A stretch of DNA of 64,000 nucleotides from Parascedosporium putredinis. Lineage: Eukaryota > Ascomycota > Sordariomycetes > Microascales > Microascaceae. Positions 46,091-57,775 of this stretch are shown here, piece by piece. Below the pieces are notes generated by a model. The model did not search any database. It was not told the origin of the DNA and saw only the letters and a list, made by a program, of their open reading frames with translations. The DNA lies in the NCBI GenBank assembly GCA_949357655.1, contig CASHTG010000018.1:1550001-1614000 (forward strand), written 5' to 3'. Position 1 is the stretch's first letter. Every line of letters begins with the position of its first letter. The position numbers and the translations under genes are program-made.

Positions 46091-49000
46091 GGTGACTATT
46101 TCTGCTCGGTGGTACCGAGTATATAGGGGGACTTGGGTCTACAGGTCTCAAGCTAAAGGCCCTGACCGTGAGAGAAAGATTTGCCTCGGGTGTCGTTTGA
46201 AATGCCGTTTCCTTTTTCAGTTCTTCTTCTCCTTGTTGTTCTTGAGTAGGCCAAGACGTGTTGCCTACGCAAGCAAGCCCTGTAAAAGCATACCACCTAC
46301 TCGTGTCGTTGTACAAACTCCACTGAGAAACTGATTAGACGGAAGCTCTTTCCCTAATCGCGTATGGTAGCGTAGTGTTTTTGGTGGTGGTTGTCCGAGT
46401 GTTGTCGGTTTGCGTCTGGTATGAGCGGGGAATGTGCAACGAAAGAAAGCGCGAGTCGCTCTCTTTCTTTGTCGAATGTCGGTTTCCACGGCGTCCTTCA
46501 GCGCGCGCTTATTTCCCACTCTGGCGTTTACTAGGTCGTTGGCCTGTTGTTCAGTTCTCAATCCTCTTCGATAGGTGAGTGGATACCGTCTTTGCTGGTT
46601 TTCTATTCTGTCGATGCGTATATCGATCAATGATGCCGGTGATGGGGCAACAAAGGTAACGTAGCGAGCTGGAGAGGTTTGTTGTAAAATGAGAAGGTGC
46701 AAGAGGAAATCGGGGAAAAGAGCAAAAGGGTAAAGTTGAGAATTTGGGCAATATGCATCCAAGTCAAGCGAGAAGTAAGGGCCGGCGGGGAATGTGAGAA
46801 TGAGTGGACGGGGCGGACGGGAGAGTAAATAACGAGGGCCCCATGCATCGAGGTGTGTATAAGTCACGATCTGTGCTACGTACGTCGGGGGCGGGTTCCT
46901 CTTCTCCAACCCGACGGCCACCCTCCACACTATGATGTATTCATCGCTTGAGGTACACGGCAGCAGGGAACAATGGGTAACCCATTTTTGAGTCAACAGG
47001 TTGCACGAGTTAAGTGGCGTCGAGTGTTACTATCGATCGCTAACTCGGCCAAAATAGAAGCCATGTCCATCCATGGATGGATCCTTCCCTCACTTGCCCA
47101 ACACCCACTCACTCCCAACCCAGGCCGAGCCTTCCCAGTTTGTCGCTTCCACATTCAAGTCTTTTTTTTTTCTTTCTTTTTCTCTTATCTTTTTACTTTC
47201 TTCCTACCCTTTTTTTCGGGGTCTTTCTTCCAAGTCCCTTGCGTCCCTGGGGCTGGTTCAGGGAAAAGGAAATCTGGTACGGCAGGGCAGGGCACAGGCA
47301 CGGCGGGCGCGCGGGTAGGAAGCGGGAAAATTGGGCTTTGCCTGCGCTTTCCGAGTGTCGCGTTGGGGCGAAGGGATGTCTATCTTCTTGGTGGAGGGGA
47401 GCGGAAAGGGGGCGTAGATTGGGGCCAACAAGAGGGTGTAAGCGAGCAAAAGCGCAGCCAAAGCCCCCAAACAAAACGGAGACGATCTATCGAAGGAAAA
47501 AAGGAAGGAGACAAGGTTGACAAAAACACTTCGAGACACCGCCCAAGGCGGCAAGTCATGGTAGAAAAAAGCAAAGAGAGCGATACCCGATCGTCAGTTT
47601 TTTCAGCACTATTGCTTCGCTATTAGTCCATGGATTGAATTCCTCGAATTTCTTTTCCTCATTTTGTTTTTACGCCCCTTTTCCCCGCGCGGCCGAGTCG
47701 CAACCGTTCGCGAGGGGAAGCAGGCTAGACCATCTGGCGCTCGAGTTGGGACGAGGGGGTGATGCTGCGAAATGCCCGTGCAAGGAAGGTGAAGTGAGGC
47801 AGGAAAGAGAGACCCATGTTTCTATCGCGGGGCAAAAGGGAGAAAGTGGCCTGGCCATCTGAGAGGTAAGACGGGCGCACCGTAGCACCGCGGGTTTCCG
47901 GCTCCTCTAAACATCGTCCTCCCTGTTTGTCCAGCGTTATTGTCAATTGATACCTAGTCCCTCGTGCTCAGTTTCCCTTCTTTCCCAGGCTTCCTCATTT
48001 TTCTTTTCTCTAGACTCTTTCGCCATCGTATTTTTTTCGTCCCCCTTGACAAGACGCAAAGCGCCCCTTGGTATCATTGGGCAGTGCAGGGCCATACCTT
48101 TTTTGCCTGGTACATAGAGGATGTATGCTGTATGGTAGGGTGACAGTCAACCCCGGATGGGAGATCTGGAAGATCAGCGTTGGATCTTGCGATCTATTTG
48201 GTTTTTCTTTTTTCTTTCCTGAAACTTTGCGTCATCTCACCCAGTCATTCTATCTTTGTATTGCTCAATGTTCCATCCATGTACGCTTCTGTTCCCATTG
48301 TTTTCTTTGTTCTTTTCCAAAGTTTGCATCGCTTTTCCTTTCTCCCTTCTCCCCATCCAGGCAACATCCGTTCCTCCCAACTCCCCTCTCACTTCCCACG
48401 CTCCTCTTTATTTTGTCCGATGTACGTGCTTCGTCAGTGGCCGCTGATGCTGAGTCAAAAGCCTCTTCCATCAAAGAAACGATTTTACCCGAGCGCGTAC
48501 GGAGTAATACTTTAAACGCAGCACTGCTGCGGCAGCGAACTGCGCGCTGCCGTCTGGAGTGGAGCACACAAGTCGGGTACAAAGTACATCCGAGTCTTCT
48601 AGTATTACTCTGTCCAGATGCCCAGATGCAGCCAAAGGGCGACGTTGAAGGGTGACAGGCGGAGTGGCGGGTTGGCGGGGTGGTCGTGCTATTCTTGGGC
48701 CAGGTGTACATGCGTCTGTGGGTACATGGATTGAAACAAGATGCAGCCCGAAAGATGGACCGATCCGGGCGACGTGATCTCATTCGTGATGCCCTTCGTT
48801 CTCATGCGAGTCCCATTCCAGTCTCTTCCACAAGTTGGTCACGACGCAACGCCTCGCTCTTCGTACTGGACGTGGTCGCGATTAGTTTCCGTGGTTGAAC
48901 CTATGTGGTATCTCTTTCCTCAAGGCCCAACGAAAATGGGGATCCTTGTCTTGTACTATTGGGGGCTTCATCTCCCACATTTTGCCTTCGCCTCAAGAAG

Positions 49001-52000
49001 GGATAGAAGAAAACGAACACGATTAGGCCCCTCATGAAGGCATAGGCCAAATGGCCTTTGCCAAGATATTAAGCGGATGCGTTGATTACGATATTGCCTA
49101 GGATTCTCGGTCAGGTTGAGGATGAAGAACATCAGTCGGCAAGGAGCACATCATGGGACGAGCGAGTCAAAGTGCTTACCCCAGCGCGCAAGTAAGCACC
49201 CGGTTCATCATTATTTCAAAAGTCCGGCCCCGATGCATTTTGGGTTGTCTCCATCCAAAGTCACCGCCTGGAACCTCTACGATACGTTCTTTCTTTTCAC
49301 CATCTTCCGCTTCTTCAGCTCCCTCGTTTGCGTCCTCTTCAAAATTTCGTATCTAGCAACGCTCCCCTAGAAAAGGGTTGGTGAAGGCGTCCGGAAACAG
49401 GTGCCTGCCCCCTGAAACAAAGAAGCGTGCAAATCCGGGGCTTGCGGGCTTACAGGCTTGCAGACTTGCGACGGGTGACCTCGTATCCAACCAGGATTCG
49501 GCACTTGCTGCCTCGTGGAAATCCCCGTCCAGGGCGGAAAGAGTTCCTTTTCGTTCCATTGCCCCAAAGACCGCGCTAGACAGGGCCTTAAATTCCAAGC
49601 AAATCATGTCGCTAATCTTGGCACCTTTTTTACGAAAGGAGGAAAAAGAACAACAGCTCGTCAGACGTCTCAGCTGACGAGAGCATGACGGGGATACGAT
49701 GCGTAAAGGAAGAAAACAAAAAGATGTGGAATAGCATGGCCGAGAACATGGGCCTGTCTAACCAAATACTGAAAATCAAGAAGCGAGCCGAGGCCACCGT
49801 GTTTCGGCACGATGCAGGTATTATCGGGTGGTGCAAGAGCTTCATTGGGCTCTCCGGGTACGACTGAGGAGGAGAAGTCACGGGGACCGCATAAGGGCTC
49901 AGGAGGAAACGCTAGGAAACGCTAGTCTGTACGAGTCGAGGTGGGTGGAGGCTAGAACGTCGGGAACCCGATTTGCCAAAGGTCTAAAACATGTCAAACG
50001 TCACTATGTTGGCTATTGCTTGCGATTTGAGTATCCCCTCGTTTCCGCCGCTCCCCTTTTCCATCAGAGTCAGTGCAACTTTTGAAAGACCGGCGCGACA
50101 CCACAATCTTGGAACGGTGCAATCATCTTCCTTGGCATCCTCTGGAGGATGTATGCGGGACCCCAAGAGGAGGGCCACCTCGTAGCCTGGCATTTGTGCT
50201 TCGGAGGAGCGTCTCACGAGCTCTAGGGTGGTCGGCTATCCGCAGCCGGTACATCGGTTGTCCGTGTGCCTCGCCGACCCGCCGGTCCCGCTACTAGCTT
50301 CTGTGTTCCTTTGAAAAAAGTGAGTGAGGGCCCATGCATCAATCGATGCTGCGTTTTTGGCCGGCCGTGTACCGGTGCCAGAGCAATCTTGACAGGGCGC
50401 TCTCTCACTGCCTACATGTACGTCCAAGGACCCGGGACCCCGAAGCCGCACCCGTCTTTTGTTCCAACGTCAAACGCATGTGAGCTGCTGCTGATCCCTG
50501 GACTACCCGCCCCAAACACGAGGGCTAACAGGGAGAAGCCATACCAAGTTAAATTGTTAAGAACAAGGGACGCTTGAGGAAAGGCAAGAAAAAAAAAAAA
50601 AAAAAGACCTGAGCCAACGGTCCATATCCCTCCCTCGGCTGTCCTTCAACGCGAGGTCTACGAAGCAAGAAATTAGACGAACGAGGCTGCTCGGCGTAAG
50701 CCCTGACGCAGGGCGGCTCCCATTCCTAGCCTTGGGTGTTTTAGCGAGTGCAATTTTGGATTCTACGAAGTAGGTGTTATTGCAGGGATCTACCAAGTGG
50801 CATGTACGAAGTACGCCACGCCCAAGAATATCTCCATCGAAAATGTTCCGAGGAGGCATAACCCACGCAGTTTCGAGCGGCCGGTATGCCTGCGTTCCGC
50901 GACTCGAAGCGCTTCGTGCATTTTTTTCTTCTTTCTTCTTCATGTTTTAGCCCCCATGCGACGCGCAAAACAAGTAACCGACTGTCCCCCCTTCTCCAGT
51001 CTGCGCCTCGTTTCTTCCTCTCGCCAACGGCGATTAAATTGATTATGCGCCGCAGCGCCAGAATTAGGCGCAAACTCACCTTGGAAGGGGCTGTGCCGCC
51101 CCCGGCGCCGTCAAGTTCCGGCCCCGCCAGACCAGGACACTGTCAGCGTTGTATTGCACCCGCCAGAGGCCGATCGCCTTCCACTTGGACGAATCTCGAG
51201 CGCGACCGAGTAAGTTTCTTTTCAGGCTTGCAAGCACTGATGATCGCCGGCGTAGCCTGGTGCCTCTAGATGGGGCCCAAAGAGCCAACCACATCTCGAT
51301 CCGGCCTTACGAAGTCGATTGCAAGACCGGGCCACCATGTGAGTCTTAAAATTACACGTAGACAAACACTCAAAACAAGTTTCAAAGAGCTCTTCCCCGC
51401 TACATGTTATTGGAGGTTGGAGGGACCCAGCGTAGCATCATCGACGATGCTTGCTGGCTCGGGTTCAGATTCTGTCCGCGAACAGTGGGTCGATAGCTAA
51501 ATTTGTCACCAGCTTACGCTGATGAGCAAGTAGTCAAGTAGTATTATTGCCATACCGGGAATAGGATCCATGGATGCACTCTATTTTTTACCGTCAGGGT
51601 CTTGAGGATACAAAGGCACATTAAGGAACGTAGAATAGCGTGTTTCGGGATATTCTAAATAATAAACGTCTGACTGATCTTCCCGCCCAGCCCAAGAGAA
51701 ACCATTTCTTGGACCATGGAGTGCCCTGTGCCTTGTTCAAGATCCCGATCTCATCATCCTATCCTCCACCCCTTCCACAATGGTGTGCATCTGGTGCATG
51801 TACCGGGATTCCTCCGGCCCCAGACGGCCGCGTGAGGAGGCTGCCATCCGCCCCTCGCTAGACCCCGACCCTGCCTCGAATCAGATTCACGAAAAAGCCA
51901 CCCGGCTCATCTCTTCCCGCCCCTTTCCCACCTGTTCTTCTTCTTCTTTTTCTTCATTATCAAGAACTGACAATTCGTCTGAGCCCATTTCGCGAAACCC

Positions 52001-52528
52001 CCTTTCCTCATGACGTGTGGCCCCCATTGAAGCCACACGGCGAATCATGGAGGCTTTGCTTGGATCCCTTGGCTCAGGGTGTTATGTTGCTGCTCCTTGG
52101 AAACCACAAGATCTTAGTCCGCCTACACCTACCCTGCCTCCGCGAGCCGAACTGCTAGCATGAGCAGCTGCTTTGTGATCCGCCGTGTTCCCATGTGTCG
52201 CTATCTCTAGTGCTGGCCGAGTAAAGGAGTTGTCAAACGGTGTAAATGGCCATCATTGAAACTGCCTTGCGATGTTGATTTGAGTGCCTGGGAAGGGCGC
52301 CGGCGTTCTTCCGGCTGTGTCGTTTCGCGCGATATGCGCACCGCCGATAGCCACCTCCGTCCGTCTTCTTCCTGCGCATCGTCGGGTACCGAGCTATGGC
52401 CATTATTCTGAAGTTTCAGATGCTCGCACCAATGTGCAATCCAAGCCAAGACGGCTCAGGAAAGAAGAAGAAGGAAAGAAAAGCAGCGAGTTTGTCATAA
52501 CGGTTTCTCTCTCCATCGCGACCGGGGC
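46091..52528. other. Long gene-poor stretch
   Basis: About 6.4 kb. The first about 1.5 kb should hold the promoter of the gene starting at 46,090. Frames of 60-240 codons occur on both strands (for example 46,265-46,996 minus, 46,973-47,626 plus, 48,068-48,655 plus, 48,265-48,783 minus) but overlap each other and are composition-driven. A 20-nt perfect tandem duplication (GGAAACGCTA twice) lies at 49,905-49,924 and an A-run near 50,588-50,606. No RNA gene seen. Confidence 0.45.
49905..49924. repeat. Two-copy 10-bp tandem duplication
   Basis: GGAAACGCTA repeated twice head to tail. Confidence 0.8.
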
Positions 52529-52807
52529 TCAGACAATTATGGCGTTCAGCTCACGCAGTCTGCGAGGAGTAGCCGTCTTGAGGAAGGAGGCCTTCGCGTG
52601 AACCGGAATATACGCCGCTCTTCTCTTGCGCTCCTCCATCGTCCATGGTCTAACCACGACAATTTGCTGGCTCTTCTCCGTCGGCTGCGGCCACGGCGTG
52701 TCGGCCATCGTGGACCATGATCTGCTGTAGAATAAGGTGCCCACCCAGTAGGCAAAGTCTCCGAGGGGCAAGCATGAGCGGGATCGGGTGGAGGAGTCTG
52801 CCGCCAT
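52529..52807 (-). CDS. Small hypothetical protein
   Basis: A 92-codon frame starting at 52,807 in a reasonable start context (CACCATGGCG). It begins MAADSSTRSRSCLPLGDFAY, includes a short hydrophobic/aromatic patch (FAYWVGTLFY) and then a basic, helical C-terminus (PWTMEERKRRAAYIPVHAK, RRLRELNAIIV). Not low-complexity, which supports coding. The same frame is open to 53,011 but that extension is Ser/Pro/Leu-rich. No family recognised; no membrane anchor strong enough to call. It lies 1.2 kb beyond the RAD1 stop on the same strand. Confidence 0.4.
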   Translation of the reverse strand: MAADSSTRSRSCLPLGDFAYWVGTLFYSRSWSTMADTPWPQPTEKSQQIVVVRPWTMEERKRRAAYIPVHAKASFLKTATPRRLRELNAIIV

Positions 52808-54046
52808 GGTGTCGGGGGTAGGGCTGAGCCTAGATTTCTTGAGAGGTGTGATGCGTAGTGTTCGACTTGAGGATTGGAGGCAGAGAGAGAGAGAGTGCCC
52901 GCGTGGTGGTAGGAAGACTAGGGGTTGGGGGAACGGGCAACGAAAAAAGCTTTTCCAAAGGGGACTGCCGCCCATTTTAGACCCCCTTGGAAGAGTTGAG
53001 TTGTTTCCCAACCCTCATCCCCCTTCTGAGACTAACACGTCACGGCGCCCCCGAATATTATGGTGAGTCGAGGCTTCGAGACATTGTGTGGGCTAGGCCA
53101 CTGGCACCATCACCGCCTCCGAGCCCTCACGCGTGAATCCGTCGGCTCTCGGCCGTCTGACCTGGCCGACCGTTGCCTGTCGCTTGGCAAGATGCCCGGG
53201 AATCGGTCCTTAGACCTCTTGAGGTCCTTTGTCCTCCTTTCTCCACCCCTAATACCTCGGTACACGAGGAGAGAAACATGTGGGACTGGGGTTGAGCGGC
53301 AATAAGTCCCATCGTTTGTTTTTTTCTCCTCTGGGGAGGACTCGGAGGTTCTGTCCTCGATTCGGGCCGGGTGCCTAGATCGAGGGTACGTGGGGAGGGA
53401 GGGAGGAAAAAACCGTCGAGGGGTCAAAGAAGCAAAGCGCGCGAGAAGGAAAAAGAGAAGGAAAAAAGAAGGGGAGCAAAAGGAAAGCACGCGCGCTCGA
53501 TGGGCTTGTACGGCATAGATGCAAGGCTGTCTTGGCCGAGCTCTCTTGATTTCGTCGTCGATCACGTCCAAGGCACCGCCCATTCCGCGCAACGGCCGAA
53601 ACATTTCATCTACTAGGGGCCGCGGCTCAGGTCCTCGAGGCTGCTCGCTGCTGTGCCTAGCGGCACGGGACGCCCGCAGAATATGCACATCTTATCAGTA
53701 GTGGCATTCGATATTCCGCGTGTTGCGGCCAAATGCTACGGAAAAAGCAAGGACTGTCGAGGATGAGAGAATCTATCGCCCCGCCCGGTGCTGCCTTGAT
53801 GGTAGCGACGCACCTATAGACCTATCGAGGACTGTGCTTCGAGACACCATAATTACTTCCTTCTCTCCTCGATGTTGCGCAGAGCCAAAGGCGGGACTTC
53901 ACAGGCGGAACGAACTTCAGAAAAGATCAAATCTGGACAAGCGGGATGGACTCGTGCTATATTTTCCTTTTTCGCCTTTCTTTTTCTCTTCTTTTCTTTT
54001 TCCTCCCCCTTCTCTTGCTCTCTCTTCCAAACCCGACGAACCTATT
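52808..54046. other. Spacer between the small ORF and RAD1
   Basis: About 1.2 kb. A minus-strand 192-codon frame at 53,110-53,688 has a plausible N-terminal third (VDEMFRPLRGMGGALDVIDD) but turns into Arg/Ser/Phe-rich low complexity; not called. The RAD1 3' end lies at the right. Confidence 0.4.
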
Positions 54047-55112
54047 CTAGTCATATAGGCCCGAATCCTCGCCGCCGTCTTCCTCGTCTTCCCCATCATA
54101 ACCAGTGAATGGCACAAACTTGAAGTCGAGAAAACTAGAACCCGCACCTTCCACCTCGACCATGAACTGCAGGCTAAGGACGCCTTGCCGGTCCCCTCGG
54201 AAGCTCACTTTGTTGCCAATACGCATAGCCTCGCTGGCTGCCTTGATAAAATCATACTTGAAAGACTGTATCCAGTGCTCATGGACAACGTGCGTTTCTA
54301 AAAGATGCCTTCCCTTGGAAAAGTCGTAGCTAGAACTCCCATAGTCGCCTCCCTTGGTCGAAAGTGTGAGGAATGGTGACGAGTCCGACACATCAATCAA
54401 AAGCTTCTCTGGTGCCATAGTAGCGAGGTCCGCTAGAGCGTCGAGGAGTGACCGGGGCTGCATGATGATTTTGAACGCTAGGTCGCTACGGTCGAAAGGG
54501 ATTTCCTCAGGTATCTCCGGAAGGTAAGTGACCAAGTTGGCCGTGGTTTTGACACCCGACTCTTCAATGGTAATGCTAAGCGGTGCGCCCTCTTCCATAT
54601 ATGTGAGCGTGCAAGTCCCCGGCAACCCCAAAGCCCGGTCGCTGAATGGCGCCGCTCCACTTCTGTTGTATGACGAGACAGTACCTCGTTCTGGCTCTGA
54701 TTTCCTGGCAACATCCATCGAGCCCAAGATTTGAAGTGTCTCGAGAAGAAATCCTAGGTTGATCTGGAATGATGGAAGGGGAGGGGGCTGGCCCTCATCC
54801 TCATCGTCATTCTCATCACTGCTTGCCTGTTGGAACACGTACGAGCTGAAAAGCGACTTGTCTATCACGGCAGAGCCTAAACAAGAAAAAGGAAAATGAA
54901 CATTATTATCCAATCAAGGTTGGTAGAAGAAGGGCTGATTTCCTACCCTGCATGACTCTGGCATTGTCCGCCGCAAACCGTATGCCGCCCTCTGAGATCT
55001 CGACGTGAACTTTGTTGGAGAAGTTGATGCACCGCAGAATTTGATAGAGAGGCCGCGTAGAGCTTGTAATTGCCCGAAGAATCGGCCGGGTTGGAAGGCG
55101 TGGAGTTGACAT
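54047..55112 (-). CDS. rad1: Checkpoint clamp subunit Rad1 (9-1-1 complex)
   Basis: Rad1 of the Rad9-Rad1-Hus1 sliding clamp, loaded at DNA damage to activate the ATR-type checkpoint kinase. Two exons: 55,112-54,947 and 54,876-54,047, with a 70-nt intron; about 331 residues. The start (MSTPRLPTRPILRAITSSTR) leads into the first PCNA-like repeat: LYQILRCINFSNKVHVEISE, GGIRFAADNARVMQG, then SAVIDKSLFSSYVF. A fungal acidic/proline insert (DENDDEDEGQPPPLPSFQIN) follows, then the second repeat with DLAFKIIMQPRSLLDALADL and KVSFRGDRQGVLSLQFMVE, and an acidic tail (YDGEDEEDGGEDSG). No frame break. Earlier literature calls family members exonucleases; the clamp role is the accepted one. Same strand as OST5, 261 nt downstream of its stop. 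Confidence 0.93.
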
Positions 55113-55373
55113 TGTGAAAGTCGTCGGGGGTGTAGAGAGGAAGGTAAGGTCACGGGTGCCGATTCCACGAATGTAGCGAGGAGCTTTAGTGCTGGTCCCA
55201 GCGGTCCAGGGAGTCCAAAGTCGTGAACGAAGAAAATCAACTCAATAACGAAAATGAACAAAAGAAAAACCCGATTCGTCTTTTGAAAGTGTTCTAATAA
55301 TACAACGCCGAAACTCGCAAGGAAATGTTCCCTTTAAAACCAAGGGGGACAAGGGTATCTCGCTCGGATTTCT

Positions 55374-55757
55374 CTATACGTAAACACCGGCGGCGCAGAA
55401 CATGTATACCACTCCGAAACTGCCAGGAAGTTAGCCAATTTATAGGGGAAAGCAACGGATTCGCAATTGAGGATGAAAGACGTACGCGATCGCAAGAGAT
55501 GACGGGACTCCGAGAATGGGAATGTTGGCAAAGGACCGCTCTGTTCGTTGAGGTTAGCTTCCATGTGGACCAAAAGAAAAAGGGCGCTGGGCACCAGTAT
55601 GCCAATGGCACAACATACTCAACGTAAAGGTTCCGAACCCCACAAGTCCGGTAAGCAGAAGAACGATGGCGATGAGGAACTGGCTATCCTTGCCGACGGC
55701 AGGAAAGAACGGGCTGCCTTGCGCGGCTTGCCAGACCTCAACCAGAGTAGAGTCCAT
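55374..55757 (-). CDS. ost5: Oligosaccharyltransferase subunit OST5 (TMEM258-like)
   Basis: Small ER membrane subunit of the oligosaccharyltransferase, next to Ost1 and Stt3, acting in N-glycosylation. Three exons on the minus strand: 55,757-55,619, 55,540-55,486 and 55,419-55,374, giving 79 residues, the normal size. Exon 1 ends in the first membrane helix (FLIAIVLLLTGLVGFGTFTL); exon 2 reads RSFANIPILGVPSSLAIA, the family loop; exon 3 completes the second helix (FGVVYMFCAAGVYV). Introns of 78 and 66 nt have GT...AG ends, and the reading frame closes exactly. The exons are short enough to be missed by simple ORF calling. Divergent from GCN5 across 516 nt. Confidence 0.9.
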
Positions 55758-56273
55758 GTGTTTCGATGTGTCGAGCAGAGAGCGACGACACGTAAAAAGA
55801 AGGGGTCCTAAGGGTCGCTCGTTTTTTGCAGGGCACTGCAGTGTTGTTATTCTTCGACCGTGGAGCGACTAGATTTCTCTGCAAGAGGTTGGAGAAGGGC
55901 GAGGCGACGAGAATGCTGTCTTGATTGAGCCTTGACGACAGGTATGGGATCGTATTATCTGGAGGAGCTCCAGAACGTGTCCATTCCGAATGCGGCTTAG
56001 CTCAGAGCTGATGCAGCAGGACCCACAGAATTGAAGGCACCACCTTTCACGTGATCCATCTCAGGACGGCCCAGGCAAGTCGGGAGTTCTGAAAGACTGC
56101 AGTGATCTCGATAGACGCCAGTGCACGGACCATATCTGCGTGTCCTTGTCCTGAACCTCTTGACGGAACCAGCCGCGTTGGTTCGTGATTTCTAGCGATT
56201 TCGAAGAAACCCCCTCCCTTTTGAGAGTTCCTTCCCCATCCAAAGCGCCCGACTGCAAACCGGGGGAGCCAAG
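55758..56273. promoter_or_regulatory. Bidirectional promoter region OST5/GCN5
   Basis: 516 nt between divergent start codons; both promoters must lie here. No clear TATA box. Assigned from position. Confidence 0.55.
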
Positions 56274-57775
56274 ATGTCAACGACAAGCAAAGAAGATGGT
56301 TCGTTTCTTTCTTCCCCTCGCCAGCCGTGAAGGGGGCGCTTTTTTTTTGCGCCCTGTGCTTCGTCCCCCGTGGTCGCGAAACTTGAAGCTTTCGCCCTTT
56401 CGCCCCATATATAATCGCAAACTGACATCATTCTACTAGGCACCAAACGGAAAGCGACCGAGGAGCCCTCCTCCCCGTCGGCTGCGAAGCGCGTGAAGCA
56501 CAGCGAATCGGTCGAACCCGAGAAGAAGCCAGCCCTGAAACCGATTCCTTTCCCCGAAAAGGTGCGTCATCCTCGAAAACACAAACCTCCCCCACCTCTC
56601 TCACCTCCCTCCCTTCGCGGCTCGCGCGCACCACCCGTTTCGACGCGCAAAAGAACCAACGAGCACGGGGGAAAGGGGGCCCTTTCCCCGACAAAAATGT
56701 TGCATGGCTAACCCTTCTTTCCCAATAGCCGGCCGTGATCGAAGAGCGTACCGGCGAGATAGAATTTCGCGTGGTCAACAACGACGGCGACCGCGAAAGC
56801 CTCATCGTCCTCACGGGCCTCAAGTGCATTTTCCAAAAGCAGCTCCCCAAGATGCCCAAGGACTATATTGCGCGCCTCGTCTACGACCGCACCCATTTAT
56901 CCATCGCCATCGTCAAGAAGCCCTTGGAGGTCGTCGGAGGCATCACCTACCGCCCCTTCAAGGGCCGGCAATTTGCCGAAATCGTCTTCTGCGCCATCTC
57001 CTCGGACCAGCAGGTCAAGGGCTACGGCGCCCACCTCATGTCCCATCTCAAGGACTACGTCAAGGCCACCTCCGACGTGATGCACTTTTGACCTACGCCG
57101 ACAACTATGCGATTGGCTACTTCAAGAAGCAGGGCTTTACCAAGGAGATTACGCTCGACCGCAGCGTGTGGATGGGCTACATCAAGGACTACGAGGGCGG
57201 TACCATTATGCAGTGCTCCATGCTGCCGCGCATCCGCTACCTCGAGATGGGCCGCATGCTGCTCAAACAAAAGGAGTGCGTGCAGGCCAAGATTCGCGCC
57301 TACAGCAAAAGCCACATCGTCCACCAGCCCCCAAGGTATGGAAGAGCGGCATCTCCTCCATCGACCCGCTCTCCATCGAAGCCATCAAGAACTCGGGCTG
57401 GTCCCCGACATGGACGAGCTCGCGCGCCAACCCCGCCACGGCCCCAACTACAACCAGCTCCTCCACCTCCTCAACGACCTCCAGAATCACCAAGCCGCGT
57501 GGCCCTTCCTCCACCCCGTCAGCAAAGACGACGTGGCCGACTACTACGACGTCATCAAGGAGCCCATGGACCTCAGCACCATGGAGAGCAAGCTCGAGGC
57601 CGACCAGTACGGCACCCCCGAAGATTTCGTCAAGGACGCCAAACTCGTTTTCGACAACTGCCGTCAATACAACAACGAGAGCACGCCATATGCTAAATCG
57701 GCGAATAAACTCGAGAAATACATGTGGCAGCAGATCAAGGCCGTCCCCGAATGGTCTCACCTCGAGTCGTATTAG
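56274..57775 (+). CDS. gcn5: SAGA/ADA histone acetyltransferase GCN5
   Basis: Catalytic histone H3 acetyltransferase of SAGA and ADA complexes. Exons 56,274-56,298, 56,440-56,561 and 56,729-57,775; about 398 residues. The N-terminus is a short basic disordered segment (KRKATEEPSSPSAAKRVKH). The GNAT domain runs from about residue 55 to 215: EFRVVNNDG, LIVLTGLKCIFQKQLPKMPK, the acetyl-CoA loop QQVKGYGAHLMSHLKDYV and YADNYAIGYFKKQGFTKEI. The C-terminal bromodomain spans about 290-395 (AAWPFLHPVSKDDVADYYDV, then MESKLEADQY and FDNCRQYNNESTPY, with the acetyl-lysine Asn in YNNES). Three single bases are apparently missing: T4 at 57,086-57,089, C5 at 57,328-57,332, C4 at 57,403-57,406; with them the protein is uninterrupted. 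An essential-type regulator with three breaks is strong evidence for sequence error. Confidence 0.95.

Noticed and set aside
46265..46996. 243-codon minus-strand frame
   Set aside because: Lacks domain-like sequence and lies in the presumed 5' region of the 46,090 gene; no splice or start support.
48068..48655. 195-codon plus-strand frame
   Set aside because: Phe/Ser/Leu-rich from a C/T-rich region, overlapped by an equally long minus-strand frame; no family features.
53110..53688. 192-codon minus-strand frame beyond RAD1
   Set aside because: Only the first third looks protein-like; the rest is Arg/Ser/Phe-rich low complexity.
56704..57696. Long alternative frames in GCN5
   Set aside because: Shadow frames; the GNAT and bromodomain motifs lie in the other frame once single-base losses are allowed.
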